Origin: Pedobacter ginsengisoli
GTDB taxonomy: Bacteria; Bacteroidota; Bacteroidia; Sphingobacteriales; Sphingobacteriaceae
Assembly (NCBI RefSeq): GCF_002736205.1
Contig: NZ_CP024091.1
Coordinates: 930,001-994,000, forward strand
Direction: 5' to 3'
Length of the DNA stretch: 64,000 nt
A program made the translations under genes and the position numbers. Position 1 is the first letter of the stretch. Every line of letters starts with the position of its first letter. The notes below the pieces were generated by a model. That model was given only the letters and a program-made list of their open reading frames with translations. It searched no databases and was not told where the DNA came from. Positions 1-7,046 of the stretch are shown piece after piece.

Positions 1-3000
1 GGCGGAACAAGTGGAGTTGTTACAAGCGCTGACGGCTCATTTACGTTAACAGGCGTTAATCAGGGAAGTATAATCCTGGTTTCTTTTTTGGGATATAATA
101 CTCAAGAAGTTTCAGTTAATTCTAGTAATATGGTAATCAAACTTGTTGCCATCACTACTAACCTGGATGATGTAGTAGTAGTAGCTTATGGAAGTCAGAA
201 AAAAACAAGATTAACCGGAGCTATTGCCCAAATTAGTGGCAAGGATTTACAGGACAGACCAGTTGCCAGGCTAAGTCAGGCACTTCAGGGTCAGGTAGCC
301 AACCTTAACATCACACAGAATACAATGGGAGGTGCTCCTAATTCTACCCAGAATTTAAATATCAGGGGGTATACCGGCTTTAATAATGCAGGTAGTCCAT
401 TAATTGTTGTTGATGGGATTCAAGGAGGAGATATTAATAGTATCAATCCTGACGATGTAGAAAGTATAAGTGTTTTAAAAGATGCTGCCTCAGCAGCAAT
501 CTATGGATCAAGTGCGCCTTATGGAGTAATTTTAATAGTAACAAAAAAAGGCAGTAAAGATAAAGCTCCAACCATTTCTTATAATAACAATGTTTCTATG
601 GCTGAGGTAATTAACTTACCTAAAATGGTAAATTCTCTGGATTTTGCAAACATTTATAATGAGGCTTTTGCAAATGCACAGAGAGCGGCATTTTTTGATG
701 CACCTACTATCCAAAGAATTAAGGATTATCAGGCTGGGATATTAACTACAGAAACTATTCAAAATCCAGATCCAACTAGAAACGAATACTTTACCTGGAA
801 TTCAGGCAATGCAAATAACGACTGGTTTAAGGTTTATTATAAAGATCGCGCTTATAGTCAGCAACATAACGTAAGTGTAAATGGAGGTTCAACCTCTTCA
901 ACTTATTTTATTGGAGCTGGATACAATAGCCGTGGTGGTATGTATAACTATGGCGACGATAAGTATAAACGTTATAATTTAAGAGCTAATATAAGTTCTG
1001 ATGTAACCAATTGGCTTACTTTCAATTTAAGAGGTACATTCTCACGACAACTGTTTAATTCTCCAAATCTTTATGCCGGACAAACCGGAGGAGGAGATCA
1101 GGCCTACATGCATCAGATTGCACGCAAGTTTCCAACAGTTCCAGTTCGTGATCCCAATGGGCGCTTTTCTAATGCCAGCAATATTTTACTTCATGAAGAA
1201 GGTGGCAGGAATAATCAAATCACTGATCAGGGTTTACTTAGTGGCGAGTTTAATTTTAAATTAGCCAAAGGTTGGACAGCAACAGCAAATTATACATTTG
1301 ATGCTCAGTACTATGATCAAACATCTCATTTAAAAACGCTATATGCCTTCTTACCTGATGGTTCCCAGACAACTGTTGGTGGTACAACACCAAATTCGTT
1401 CTCTAGATATAATGAAAGAAATCAACACGAAGTAGTCAACGTTTTCTCCCAATACGAGAAACAATTTGATGACCATTATTTTAGTATACTAGGAGGTTAT
1501 GTAAGTGACTATACCGGATTTCAGGCTTATTCTGCAAGTAACAGTAATCTTTATTCAGATAATATTCCTTCACTTTCTACGGCCTACGGAACAACACCAT
1601 CATTATCTGATCTTGTGCGTAAATTAAGCTCGCAAGGTGCCTTCGGAAGAATCAATTACAACTATAAGGAAAAGTATTTACTGGAATTTAATGCACGATA
1701 TGATGGAACCTCAAGGTTTTTAGAAGATGTCCGCTGGAAACTTTATCCAGGAGTATCTGTGGGGTGGAACGTAGATAAAGAGTCATTTTTTGAACCGGTT
1801 AAAAAGTATGTTAACAGTTTAAAGTTCCGTGGATCTTACGGTGAACTTGGCGATCAGGTTTTTCTTGATCTTAATTATTATCCATTTTATCCAAGTTTAG
1901 GTACGGCACGAGCAACCAGTACAAGCTGGCTATTTGGAGGAACCCAGCAGGCATCAGTAAGCTTACCGGGTTTGGTAAATGATCAATTAACCTGGATTAC
2001 CAGTTCAACCTTAAATTTTGGCGTGGATGCAGCTTTCTTTAATAATAAGTTAAATGCTTCATTTGATTGGTACATTAGAAAAGCTACAGATTTTGCGGGT
2101 CCATCGGCTGCTCTGCCAGCTCTTTTGGGAACAAATCCTCCAACTGTAAATAATTCAGCCATTAAAACAAAAGGCTGGGAATTATCACTAACCTGGAGAG
2201 ACAGGATCGGGGAAGTTAGTTACGGTTTAAGAACAATGTTAAGTGACTACGGGGCAAAAGTAACTCGTTATCCAAATCCAACAGGCCTTTTAAGTACTTA
2301 CTATCAAGGCTTAGATATGGGCGAAATCTGGGGTTATTCAACTGTTGGTTTGTTCCAAACTGCCGAGGAAATAGCAGCGGCTCCTTCTCAATCTTTGATA
2401 TCTACTGCCCAATGGACACCTGGTGATGTACGTTACGCTGATCTTAACGGTGATGGCAAAATCGGACCAGGGGCATCTACTCTAGCTGATCCCGGTGATC
2501 GTAAAGTTATTGGAAACAGTACTCCAAGATACAGCTATGGTATCAATGCAGATGCTAGCTGGAAAGGTTTTGATATGCAGGTTTTTGTGCAGGGTGTTGG
2601 TAAACGTGATGCATCAATAACAAGTAATTATTTTTGGGGAATTGTAGGAGATGAGTGGCAAAGCTCATTATTTACCACTCATTTAGACCGTTGGACACCA
2701 TCAACACCTAATGGCTATTATCCTAAGTATTATATGAGTGGAGAGAATGGTAAAAATACACAAGTTCAGACCCGTTATCTACAAAATGCAGCATACCTAA
2801 GAGTTAAAAACGTTCAGTTGGGTTATACACTTAAAAAGAATCTTGTAGAGAGAATTAAGTTAAATAAGGTTCGCTTTTATTTCAGTGTAGACAATTTGGC
2901 TACAATTACCAAATTCACTGAAGCCCTGGATCCTGAGCTTACCATGTCGGGTGGAAAAGTTTACCCTTTACAAAGAAGCTACTCAGCAGGAGTAAATGTT

Positions 3001-3009
3001 ACATTTTAG
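1..3009 (+). CDS. SusC-like TonB-dependent outer-membrane transporter, 5' end outside window
   Basis: The reading frame is open from base 1 and encodes about 1002 residues, so the start codon and signal peptide lie upstream. The first 50 or so residues are the end of a carboxypeptidase-regulatory-like domain (the G-S-F-T-L-T and F-L-G-Y pattern). A TonB-box-like stretch (D-D-V-V-V-V-A-Y-G) follows, then the plug domain with the SusC hallmarks I-R-G-Y, L-I-V-V-D-G and S-V-L-K-D-A-A-S-A-A-I-Y-G, and a long beta-barrel ending in an aromatic residue (G-V-N-V-T-F). SusC proteins import oligosaccharides across the outer membrane, powered by TonB. The SusD partner starts 28 bases downstream, so the pair is one transcription unit. 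An upstream STN domain cannot be judged. Substrate unknown; the nearby sulfatase suggests a sulfated glycan, but that is inference. Confidence 0.95.
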   Translation, partial: GGTSGVVTSADGSFTLTGVNQGSIILVSFLGYNTQEVSVNSSNMVIKLVAITTNLDDVVVVAYGSQKKTRLTGAIAQISGKDLQDRPVARLSQALQGQVANLNITQNTMGGAPNSTQNLNIRGYTGFNNAGSPLIVVDGIQGGDINSINPDDVESISVLKDAASAAIYGSSAPYGVILIVTKKGSKDKAPTISYNNNVSMAEVINLPKMVNSLDFANIYNEAFANAQRAAFFDAPTIQRIKDYQAGILTTETIQNPDPTRNEYFTWNSGNANNDWFKVYYKDRAYSQQHNVSVNGGSTSSTYFIGAGYNSRGGMYNYGDDKYKRYNLRANISSDVTNWLTFNLRGTFSRQLFNSPNLYAGQTGGGDQAYMHQIARKFPTVPVRDPNGRFSNASNILLHEEGGRNNQITDQGLLSGEFNFKLAKGWTATANYTFDAQYYDQTSHLKTLYAFLPDGSQTTVGGTTPNSFSRYNERNQHEVVNVFSQYEKQFDDHYFSILGGYVSDYTGFQAYSASNSNLYSDNIPSLSTAYGTTPSLSDLVRKLSSQGAFGRINYNYKEKYLLEFNARYDGTSRFLEDVRWKLYPGVSVGWNVDKESFFEPVKKYVNSLKFRGSYGELGDQVFLDLNYYPFYPSLGTARATSTSWLFGGTQQASVSLPGLVNDQLTWITSSTLNFGVDAAFFNNKLNASFDWYIRKATDFAGPSAALPALLGTNPPTVNNSAIKTKGWELSLTWRDRIGEVSYGLRTMLSDYGAKVTRYPNPTGLLSTYYQGLDMGEIWGYSTVGLFQTAEEIAAAPSQSLISTAQWTPGDVRYADLNGDGKIGPGASTLADPGDRKVIGNSTPRYSYGINADASWKGFDMQVFVQGVGKRDASITSNYFWGIVGDEWQSSLFTTHLDRWTPSTPNGYYPKYYMSGENGKNTQVQTRYLQNAAYLRVKNVQLGYTLKKNLVERIKLNKVRFYFSVDNLATITKFTEALDPELTMSGGKVYPLQRSYSAGVNVTF

Positions 3010-3037
3010 AAATTCAGCTTTGTTAAAATATACGATT

Positions 3038-4801
3038 ATGCAAAATAGAATATATTTATTGGTCCTTACAGCAATGATATTTTTATCTGCCTGTAAAAAG
3101 GATTTTTTAGACAGAACCCCCGAAACAAGTATCAGTGAAGCGGAGTTCTGGAAAACATCAAATGATCTGCAACTTTATGTTAATAATTTTTATACCGCAT
3201 TTCCATCTACAATTGGATCATTTGGAACTATAGGCCCATATGGATTAGATGCAGATGATGGTAGCGACAATATGATCACCATGTCTGTTAATGGTACAAT
3301 GAACGGTACGCGAATAGTGCCAAGTTCTGGTGGAGGCTGGGCATATGGAGATTGGAATACCCTAAGGAACATTAATTACTTTATGATAAATTATAATAAA
3401 GTAAATGCAAGCTGGGATAATAAGAAAACTTACGTAGGAGAAGCTTTGTTCTTTCGGGCCTGGTTTTACTTTAGTAAGATAAAGCAGTTTGGTGATGTGC
3501 CTTGGGTTAATAAGCCATTAGATATTACATCTGGAGAACTTAAGGCACCAAGATTATCAAGAGCGGTAATAGTTGATTCCATTATGAACGACCTGGATAA
3601 AGCTGTTCAATATTTACCTTCAAAGGGTGCAGCTCAGGCTTCAAGGGTAAATAAGCAGATAGCACAATTGCTTCAGGCCAGAATTGCCCTTTTTGAAGGT
3701 ACCTGGGAAAAATACCATGCTAATACTTCGTTTGGAGTTACAGGGTCTGACGGAAGTAAGTTCCTTCAGAAAGCAGCCTCAGTATCGGGTGATTTGATCG
3801 CAAATTCAGGTGGGTATGCACTTGTGGCAACACCAGGAACCGATGGCTATTGGAAACTCTTTAATCAGACAAATTATAGCGCAAATACTGAAGTCATGCT
3901 GTGGAGACAATATGATTTAAATACCAATGGAGGTCATTATTGGCATAGATATACAGGCTCGGGCGCAGGACGTGGACTTACCAAAAATCTGGTCGACTAT
4001 TATTTGTGTACTGATGGAAAACCTATTACCGGAAATGCTTTATACCAGGGAGATGCTACACTTCAAAATGTAGTTAAGAACCGTGATCCGAGAATGGTAC
4101 AAACCATTTACGTTAATGATGGTAACCACATACTAACTAATAACAGACCTAATGGAGCTGCTACCACACTTTTTGAAGTTCCTTCATTTACTGCGGCAAA
4201 TGAAACAAAACCAGCCACAGGATACCAGGTATATAAAGGTCATAATCCTGATTTTAATCAGCAACAGGATAGAGGTACAACAGGATATATTATCTTTCGT
4301 TTTGCTGAAGCATTATTAATTAATGCTGAAGCAAAAGCGGAATTAGGAACACTAACACAAACCGATGTTGATATTACAATTAACAAGTTAAGAAGTAGAG
4401 TAGGAATGCCTAATTTAAACATCGGTGCAATTACGAGCGATCCTAAATGGGAATTTCCTGCACTGGGGCCAGTTATTAACGAAGTTAGAAGAGAGCGTAG
4501 AATAGAGCTGGCTTGCGAGGGCTATCGCAGAGATGACATCTATCGTTGGGCTGCTGCAGATGAATTAATTGTAGGTTGGAAACCAAAAGGCGCAATGCTA
4601 AGCCAGTGGATTGGTGTAGTTCCGGCTGCAAATCTTTCTTCTTATCCCGTAGACGAAAATGGTTATATCGAATTGTTTAAAAACCAGGCATCATTAAGCA
4701 CTGGATATAAGTTTAATGTATTAAGAGATTACCTGTCGCCAATACCGACAGATCAGATGGTAATTAATCCTGATATTAAACAAAATCCCGGGTGGCAATA
4801 A
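3038..4801 (+). CDS. SusD/RagB-family surface glycan-binding lipoprotein
   Basis: A 587-residue lipoprotein. The frame is open from 2996, but the ATG at 3038 is preferred because it places a short hydrophobic signal directly before the lipobox (F-L-S-A-C, Cys19) followed by K-K-D, typical of surface-exported Bacteroidota lipoproteins. The SusD helical fold is indicated by the A-L-F-F-R-A-W-F-Y-F motif, the late E-V-R-R-E-R-R-I-E-L-A motif and the C-terminal N-P-G-W-Q ending. It should cap the SusC barrel encoded just upstream and deliver glycan to it. A strong terminator follows immediately, so SusC-SusD ends here and the next gene (sulfatase) has its own transcript. Ligand cannot be read from sequence. 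Confidence 0.95.
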   Translation: MQNRIYLLVLTAMIFLSACKKDFLDRTPETSISEAEFWKTSNDLQLYVNNFYTAFPSTIGSFGTIGPYGLDADDGSDNMITMSVNGTMNGTRIVPSSGGGWAYGDWNTLRNINYFMINYNKVNASWDNKKTYVGEALFFRAWFYFSKIKQFGDVPWVNKPLDITSGELKAPRLSRAVIVDSIMNDLDKAVQYLPSKGAAQASRVNKQIAQLLQARIALFEGTWEKYHANTSFGVTGSDGSKFLQKAASVSGDLIANSGGYALVATPGTDGYWKLFNQTNYSANTEVMLWRQYDLNTNGGHYWHRYTGSGAGRGLTKNLVDYYLCTDGKPITGNALYQGDATLQNVVKNRDPRMVQTIYVNDGNHILTNNRPNGAATTLFEVPSFTAANETKPATGYQVYKGHNPDFNQQQDRGTTGYIIFRFAEALLINAEAKAELGTLTQTDVDITINKLRSRVGMPNLNIGAITSDPKWEFPALGPVINEVRRERRIELACEGYRRDDIYRWAAADELIVGWKPKGAMLSQWIGVVPAANLSSYPVDENGYIELFKNQASLSTGYKFNVLRDYLSPIPTDQMVINPDIKQNPGWQ

Positions 4802-4812
4802 CCTCCTCCCAC

Positions 4813-4852
4813 AAAAAAACACTGACTTAGTTTGCTAAGTCAGTGTTTTTTT
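4813..4852 (+). terminator. Rho-independent terminator after SusD
   Basis: A perfect 18-base inverted repeat (4813-4830 and 4835-4852) with a four-base loop (TTTG). The arms carry A7 and T7 at their outer ends, so the hairpin can act on both strands. It closes the SusC-SusD unit 12 bases after the stop codon. Confidence 0.9.
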
Positions 4853-4918
4853 GAAACAAAATTTATCTATAATTCCTTAATTTGCGTTGACCAAACCTGG
4901 TATATAAACACCTTTCAG

Positions 4919-6415
4919 ATGTCGAACCACAATCTTATTAAAATAATTGCTTTTCTGCTATTTACAAATCTTACAGCTGTAGCTCAACAGAATCCAAAAA
5001 AGCCTAATATCATTTACATTTATGCCGATGATATGGGGTATGGAGAGATAGGCCCCTATGGGCAAAAGCAAATTAAAACACCTAATTTAGATAGGATGGC
5101 TAAAGAAGGGATAAAATTTACCCAGCATTATACCTCAACCCCTGTATGCGCCCCGGCTCGCTGTATGCTTATGACCGGAAAGCATGGTGGCCATTCTTAT
5201 ATCCGTGGGAATTATGAGATGGGCGATTTTACCGATGAGAACGAAGGGGGCCAGATGCCATTGCCTGAAGGTATATTTACCCTTCCAAAAATGCTTAAAT
5301 CAGTTGGCTATAGTACCGGTATTATTGGTAAATGGGGCTTAGGGATGCCTTTTAATACCGGCGACCCTAATAAGCAGGGATTTGATTATGTGTATGGCTT
5401 TTTGGACCAGAAACAGGCTCATAACCATTATCCTACACATCTTTGGGAAAATGGGAAAAAAGATATGCTGAATAACCCATATGTCTTTATGCATAAGAAC
5501 ATTGATTCAGCTAAGGCTAAAGATGCAGATTATGATAATTTTATAGGAAAAGACTATGCAGGAGCAAAATTTACGGAAAAGAGTCTGAAGTTTATTGACG
5601 ATCACAAAAATAAACCATTCTTTCTGTATATACCCTTTACTATTCCACATGTAGGATTACAGGCACCAACCGAATATGTAAACCAGTATATAGGTAAGTT
5701 CCCAGGTGAACATCCTTATTACGGACAACAGGGCTACAACCCCTCAAAATACCCCTTATCAACCTACGCGGCAATGATTACTTACCTGGATCATCAGATT
5801 GGGGTTATTATAGATAAAGTTAAAGCTTTGGGGCTTGATAATAATACCATTATTATGTTTTCGAGCGATAACGGTGCAACTTTTAATGGCGGGGTTCAGG
5901 CAAAATATTTTAATAGTTTGGCCGGCTTACGAGGATTTAAAATGGATCTGTTTGAAGGGGGGATTCGTGAACCTTTTATCGCCCGCTGGCCAGGAAAAAT
6001 TAAGGCCAATAGCGTTAGTGATCTTATTTCTGTTCAATTTGATATGATGGCAACTTTTGCCGAAATTTCAGGAGGAAAGGCTAATAATACAGACGGTATT
6101 TCCTTATTGCCAACTTTGCTTGGTAACATAAAAGCTCAGAAACCAAGAGAATATATTTATTTCGAATATCCAGAAAACGGAGGGCAGGTAGCAATACGCA
6201 TGGGGAACTGGAAAGGCCTGAGATTAAATGTGCGCAAAAATATTGACAGCCCTTGGATGCTGTTCAATCTTAAAGATGATTTCGCAGAAACTACCGATGT
6301 TTCAGCACAACATCCCGAAATAATAGCAAAGTTTAAACTTATACAAATTAAAGAACATCAAAATTCCCACATCAACGATTGGGAATTTCTAAACAGCAAA
6401 ATGGTTAAGAAATAG
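4919..6415 (+). CDS. Secreted type I sulfatase (formylglycine-dependent)
   Basis: A 498-residue hydrolase removing sulfate from a carbohydrate or other ester. The ATG at 4919 is chosen over the open frame from 4832 because the earlier frame starts inside the preceding terminator, while 4919 gives a good signal peptide (hydrophobic to A-V-A-Q, about residue 22). The alkaline-phosphatase-like fold shows the metal pair D37-D38 and the sulfatase signature C77-A-P-A-R81, in which Cys77 is oxidised to formylglycine by an anaerobic-type maturase not encoded in this window. The later S-S-D-N-G motif supplies further metal ligands. S1 family; subfamily cannot be assigned by eye. A possible promoter (TAATTTG at 4878-4884) lies in the gap. 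The neighbouring SusC/SusD suggests a sulfated glycan; the TonB receptor behind a poly-Cys leader downstream suggests a link to sulfur supply. Confidence 0.93.
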   Translation: MSNHNLIKIIAFLLFTNLTAVAQQNPKKPNIIYIYADDMGYGEIGPYGQKQIKTPNLDRMAKEGIKFTQHYTSTPVCAPARCMLMTGKHGGHSYIRGNYEMGDFTDENEGGQMPLPEGIFTLPKMLKSVGYSTGIIGKWGLGMPFNTGDPNKQGFDYVYGFLDQKQAHNHYPTHLWENGKKDMLNNPYVFMHKNIDSAKAKDADYDNFIGKDYAGAKFTEKSLKFIDDHKNKPFFLYIPFTIPHVGLQAPTEYVNQYIGKFPGEHPYYGQQGYNPSKYPLSTYAAMITYLDHQIGVIIDKVKALGLDNNTIIMFSSDNGATFNGGVQAKYFNSLAGLRGFKMDLFEGGIREPFIARWPGKIKANSVSDLISVQFDMMATFAEISGGKANNTDGISLLPTLLGNIKAQKPREYIYFEYPENGGQVAIRMGNWKGLRLNVRKNIDSPWMLFNLKDDFAETTDVSAQHPEIIAKFKLIQIKEHQNSHINDWEFLNSKMVKK

Positions 6416-6423
6416 AGGTAATA

Positions 6424-6640
6424 TCAGCCGTTGATAATTTCACCTCCATTAGGGTGGAGGATTTGGCCTGTCATGTAGCTTGCATCGTCAGATGCCAGAA
6501 ATTAATGCAACTTTACCCTTTAGTTTATAGGTAGGCTCCTTTGGCTCAAACAAAGGATTAGGTTTCATAGCAGTTTCCCTTCCCGGCTGATTGCGCTGGC
6601 GTTGTTTAGGTCTAAGTTGTTTTTGTTGTACTGGCTTCAT
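6424..6640 (-). pseudogene. Internally deleted remnant of an SDR-family oxidoreductase
   Basis: Read on the minus strand, 6640 down to about 6490 encodes the start of a YdaD/YhdF-type short-chain dehydrogenase: a basic Gln-rich N-terminus, then P-L-F-E-P-K-E-P, K-L-K-G-K-V-A-L-I-S-G, the beginning of the Rossmann fold. The frame then stops (I-stop). Immediately downstream in another frame, about 6490 to 6424, comes the exact end of the same family: A-S-D-D-A-S-Y-M-T-G-Q-I-L-H-P-N-G-G-E-I-I-N-G-stop. Roughly 200 or more internal codons are missing, including the catalytic S-Y-K residues and most of the NAD site. This is a dead gene with a clean internal deletion, so the flanking intergenic space was once a full gene. 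Confidence 0.85.
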
Positions 6641-6727
6641 AACTGTAAATAGGAGGTATGTAAATACAACAATATTTAGAGCAAATGGTTGCATTTAAAA
6701 AATAAACTACTAATTCCATAGATTTAA

Positions 6728-6757
6728 TTGTTTCTTTTAGAAATAGTATTATATTTG
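6728..6757 (+). promoter_or_regulatory. Bacteroidota-type promoter (-33 TTG, -7 TATATTTG)
   Basis: TTG at 6728-6730 and TATATTTG at 6750-6757, a perfect match to TAnnTTTG, separated by 19 bases. This is the layout known for primary-sigma promoters of Bacteroidota. Transcription would begin near 6764, about 30 bases before the poly-Cys leader ORF and about 280 bases before the TonB receptor start codon. Confidence 0.75.
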
Positions 6758-6792
6758 CAGAATTAAATAACGGTTTTATACCCTGCAATCAA

Positions 6793-6882
6793 ATGAAAAC
6801 AGATTTACATTTTATAAAAATGAAAAGAAAAACATCTGCAAAAGGAATGCATTTCCTTTTAGACTGTTGTTGTTGTTGCTGA
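6793..6882 (+). CDS. 29-residue leader peptide ending in five cysteines (putative attenuator ORF)
   Basis: ATG at 6793, stop TGA at 6880-6882. The peptide is short and basic (M-K-T-D-L-H-F-I-K-M-K-R-K, then T-S-A-K-G-M-H-F-L-L-D) and ends in five consecutive Cys codons, TGT four times then TGC, directly before the stop. It has no signal peptide or membrane segment and is too short to fold as a domain. It starts about 30 bases after the predicted transcription start and lies 164 bases before the TonB receptor. A perfect 8-bp hairpin (6840-6847 with 6853-6860) precedes the Cys codons, and further hairpins follow the stop. Runs of one amino acid at the end of a leader peptide are the mark of translation-coupled attenuation, and polycysteine leader ORFs are known to respond to cysteine in mycobacteria. 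Function here is inference; an internal start at 6820 is also possible. Confidence 0.6.
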   Translation: MKTDLHFIKMKRKTSAKGMHFLLDCCCCC

Positions 6883-6890
6883 TTCAGTGT

Positions 6891-6988
6891 GCTGTAATCA
6901 CAGCTAAAACTAACACCTGTAAATTTTAAATAATAATAATTAGGGATGTCAAAAAAACATCCAGCTGGCATTGCTTTGCAATTTTTTT
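6891..6988 (+). promoter_or_regulatory. Structured leader with terminator-like hairpin between poly-Cys ORF and TonB receptor
   Basis: Three small hairpins follow the leader ORF: GCTGT/ACAGC at 6891-6904, GGATGT/ACATCC at 6944-6962 around an A-rich loop, and ATTGC/GCAAT at 6970-6982 running into seven T residues (6982-6988), which has the form of a weak intrinsic terminator. AGCTGGCA is repeated directly on both sides of that last hairpin. The set fits an attenuator whose folding depends on ribosome position in the Cys codons, but the competing pairing was not worked out. Confidence 0.4.
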
Positions 6989-7046
6989 AGCTGGCAATAC
7001 CAATATGTTAATCCTCATAACCAAACAATCATTTAATAATAAAATC

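Noticed and set aside
2996-3037. Longer N-terminus of the first SusD (open frame from 2996)
   Set aside because: It would overlap SusC and place 14 residues ahead of a complete lipoprotein signal.
6763-7046. Possible metabolite riboswitch in the TonB receptor leader
   Set aside because: No cobalamin, TPP or SAM riboswitch core was recognised; the poly-Cys ORF explains the region better.
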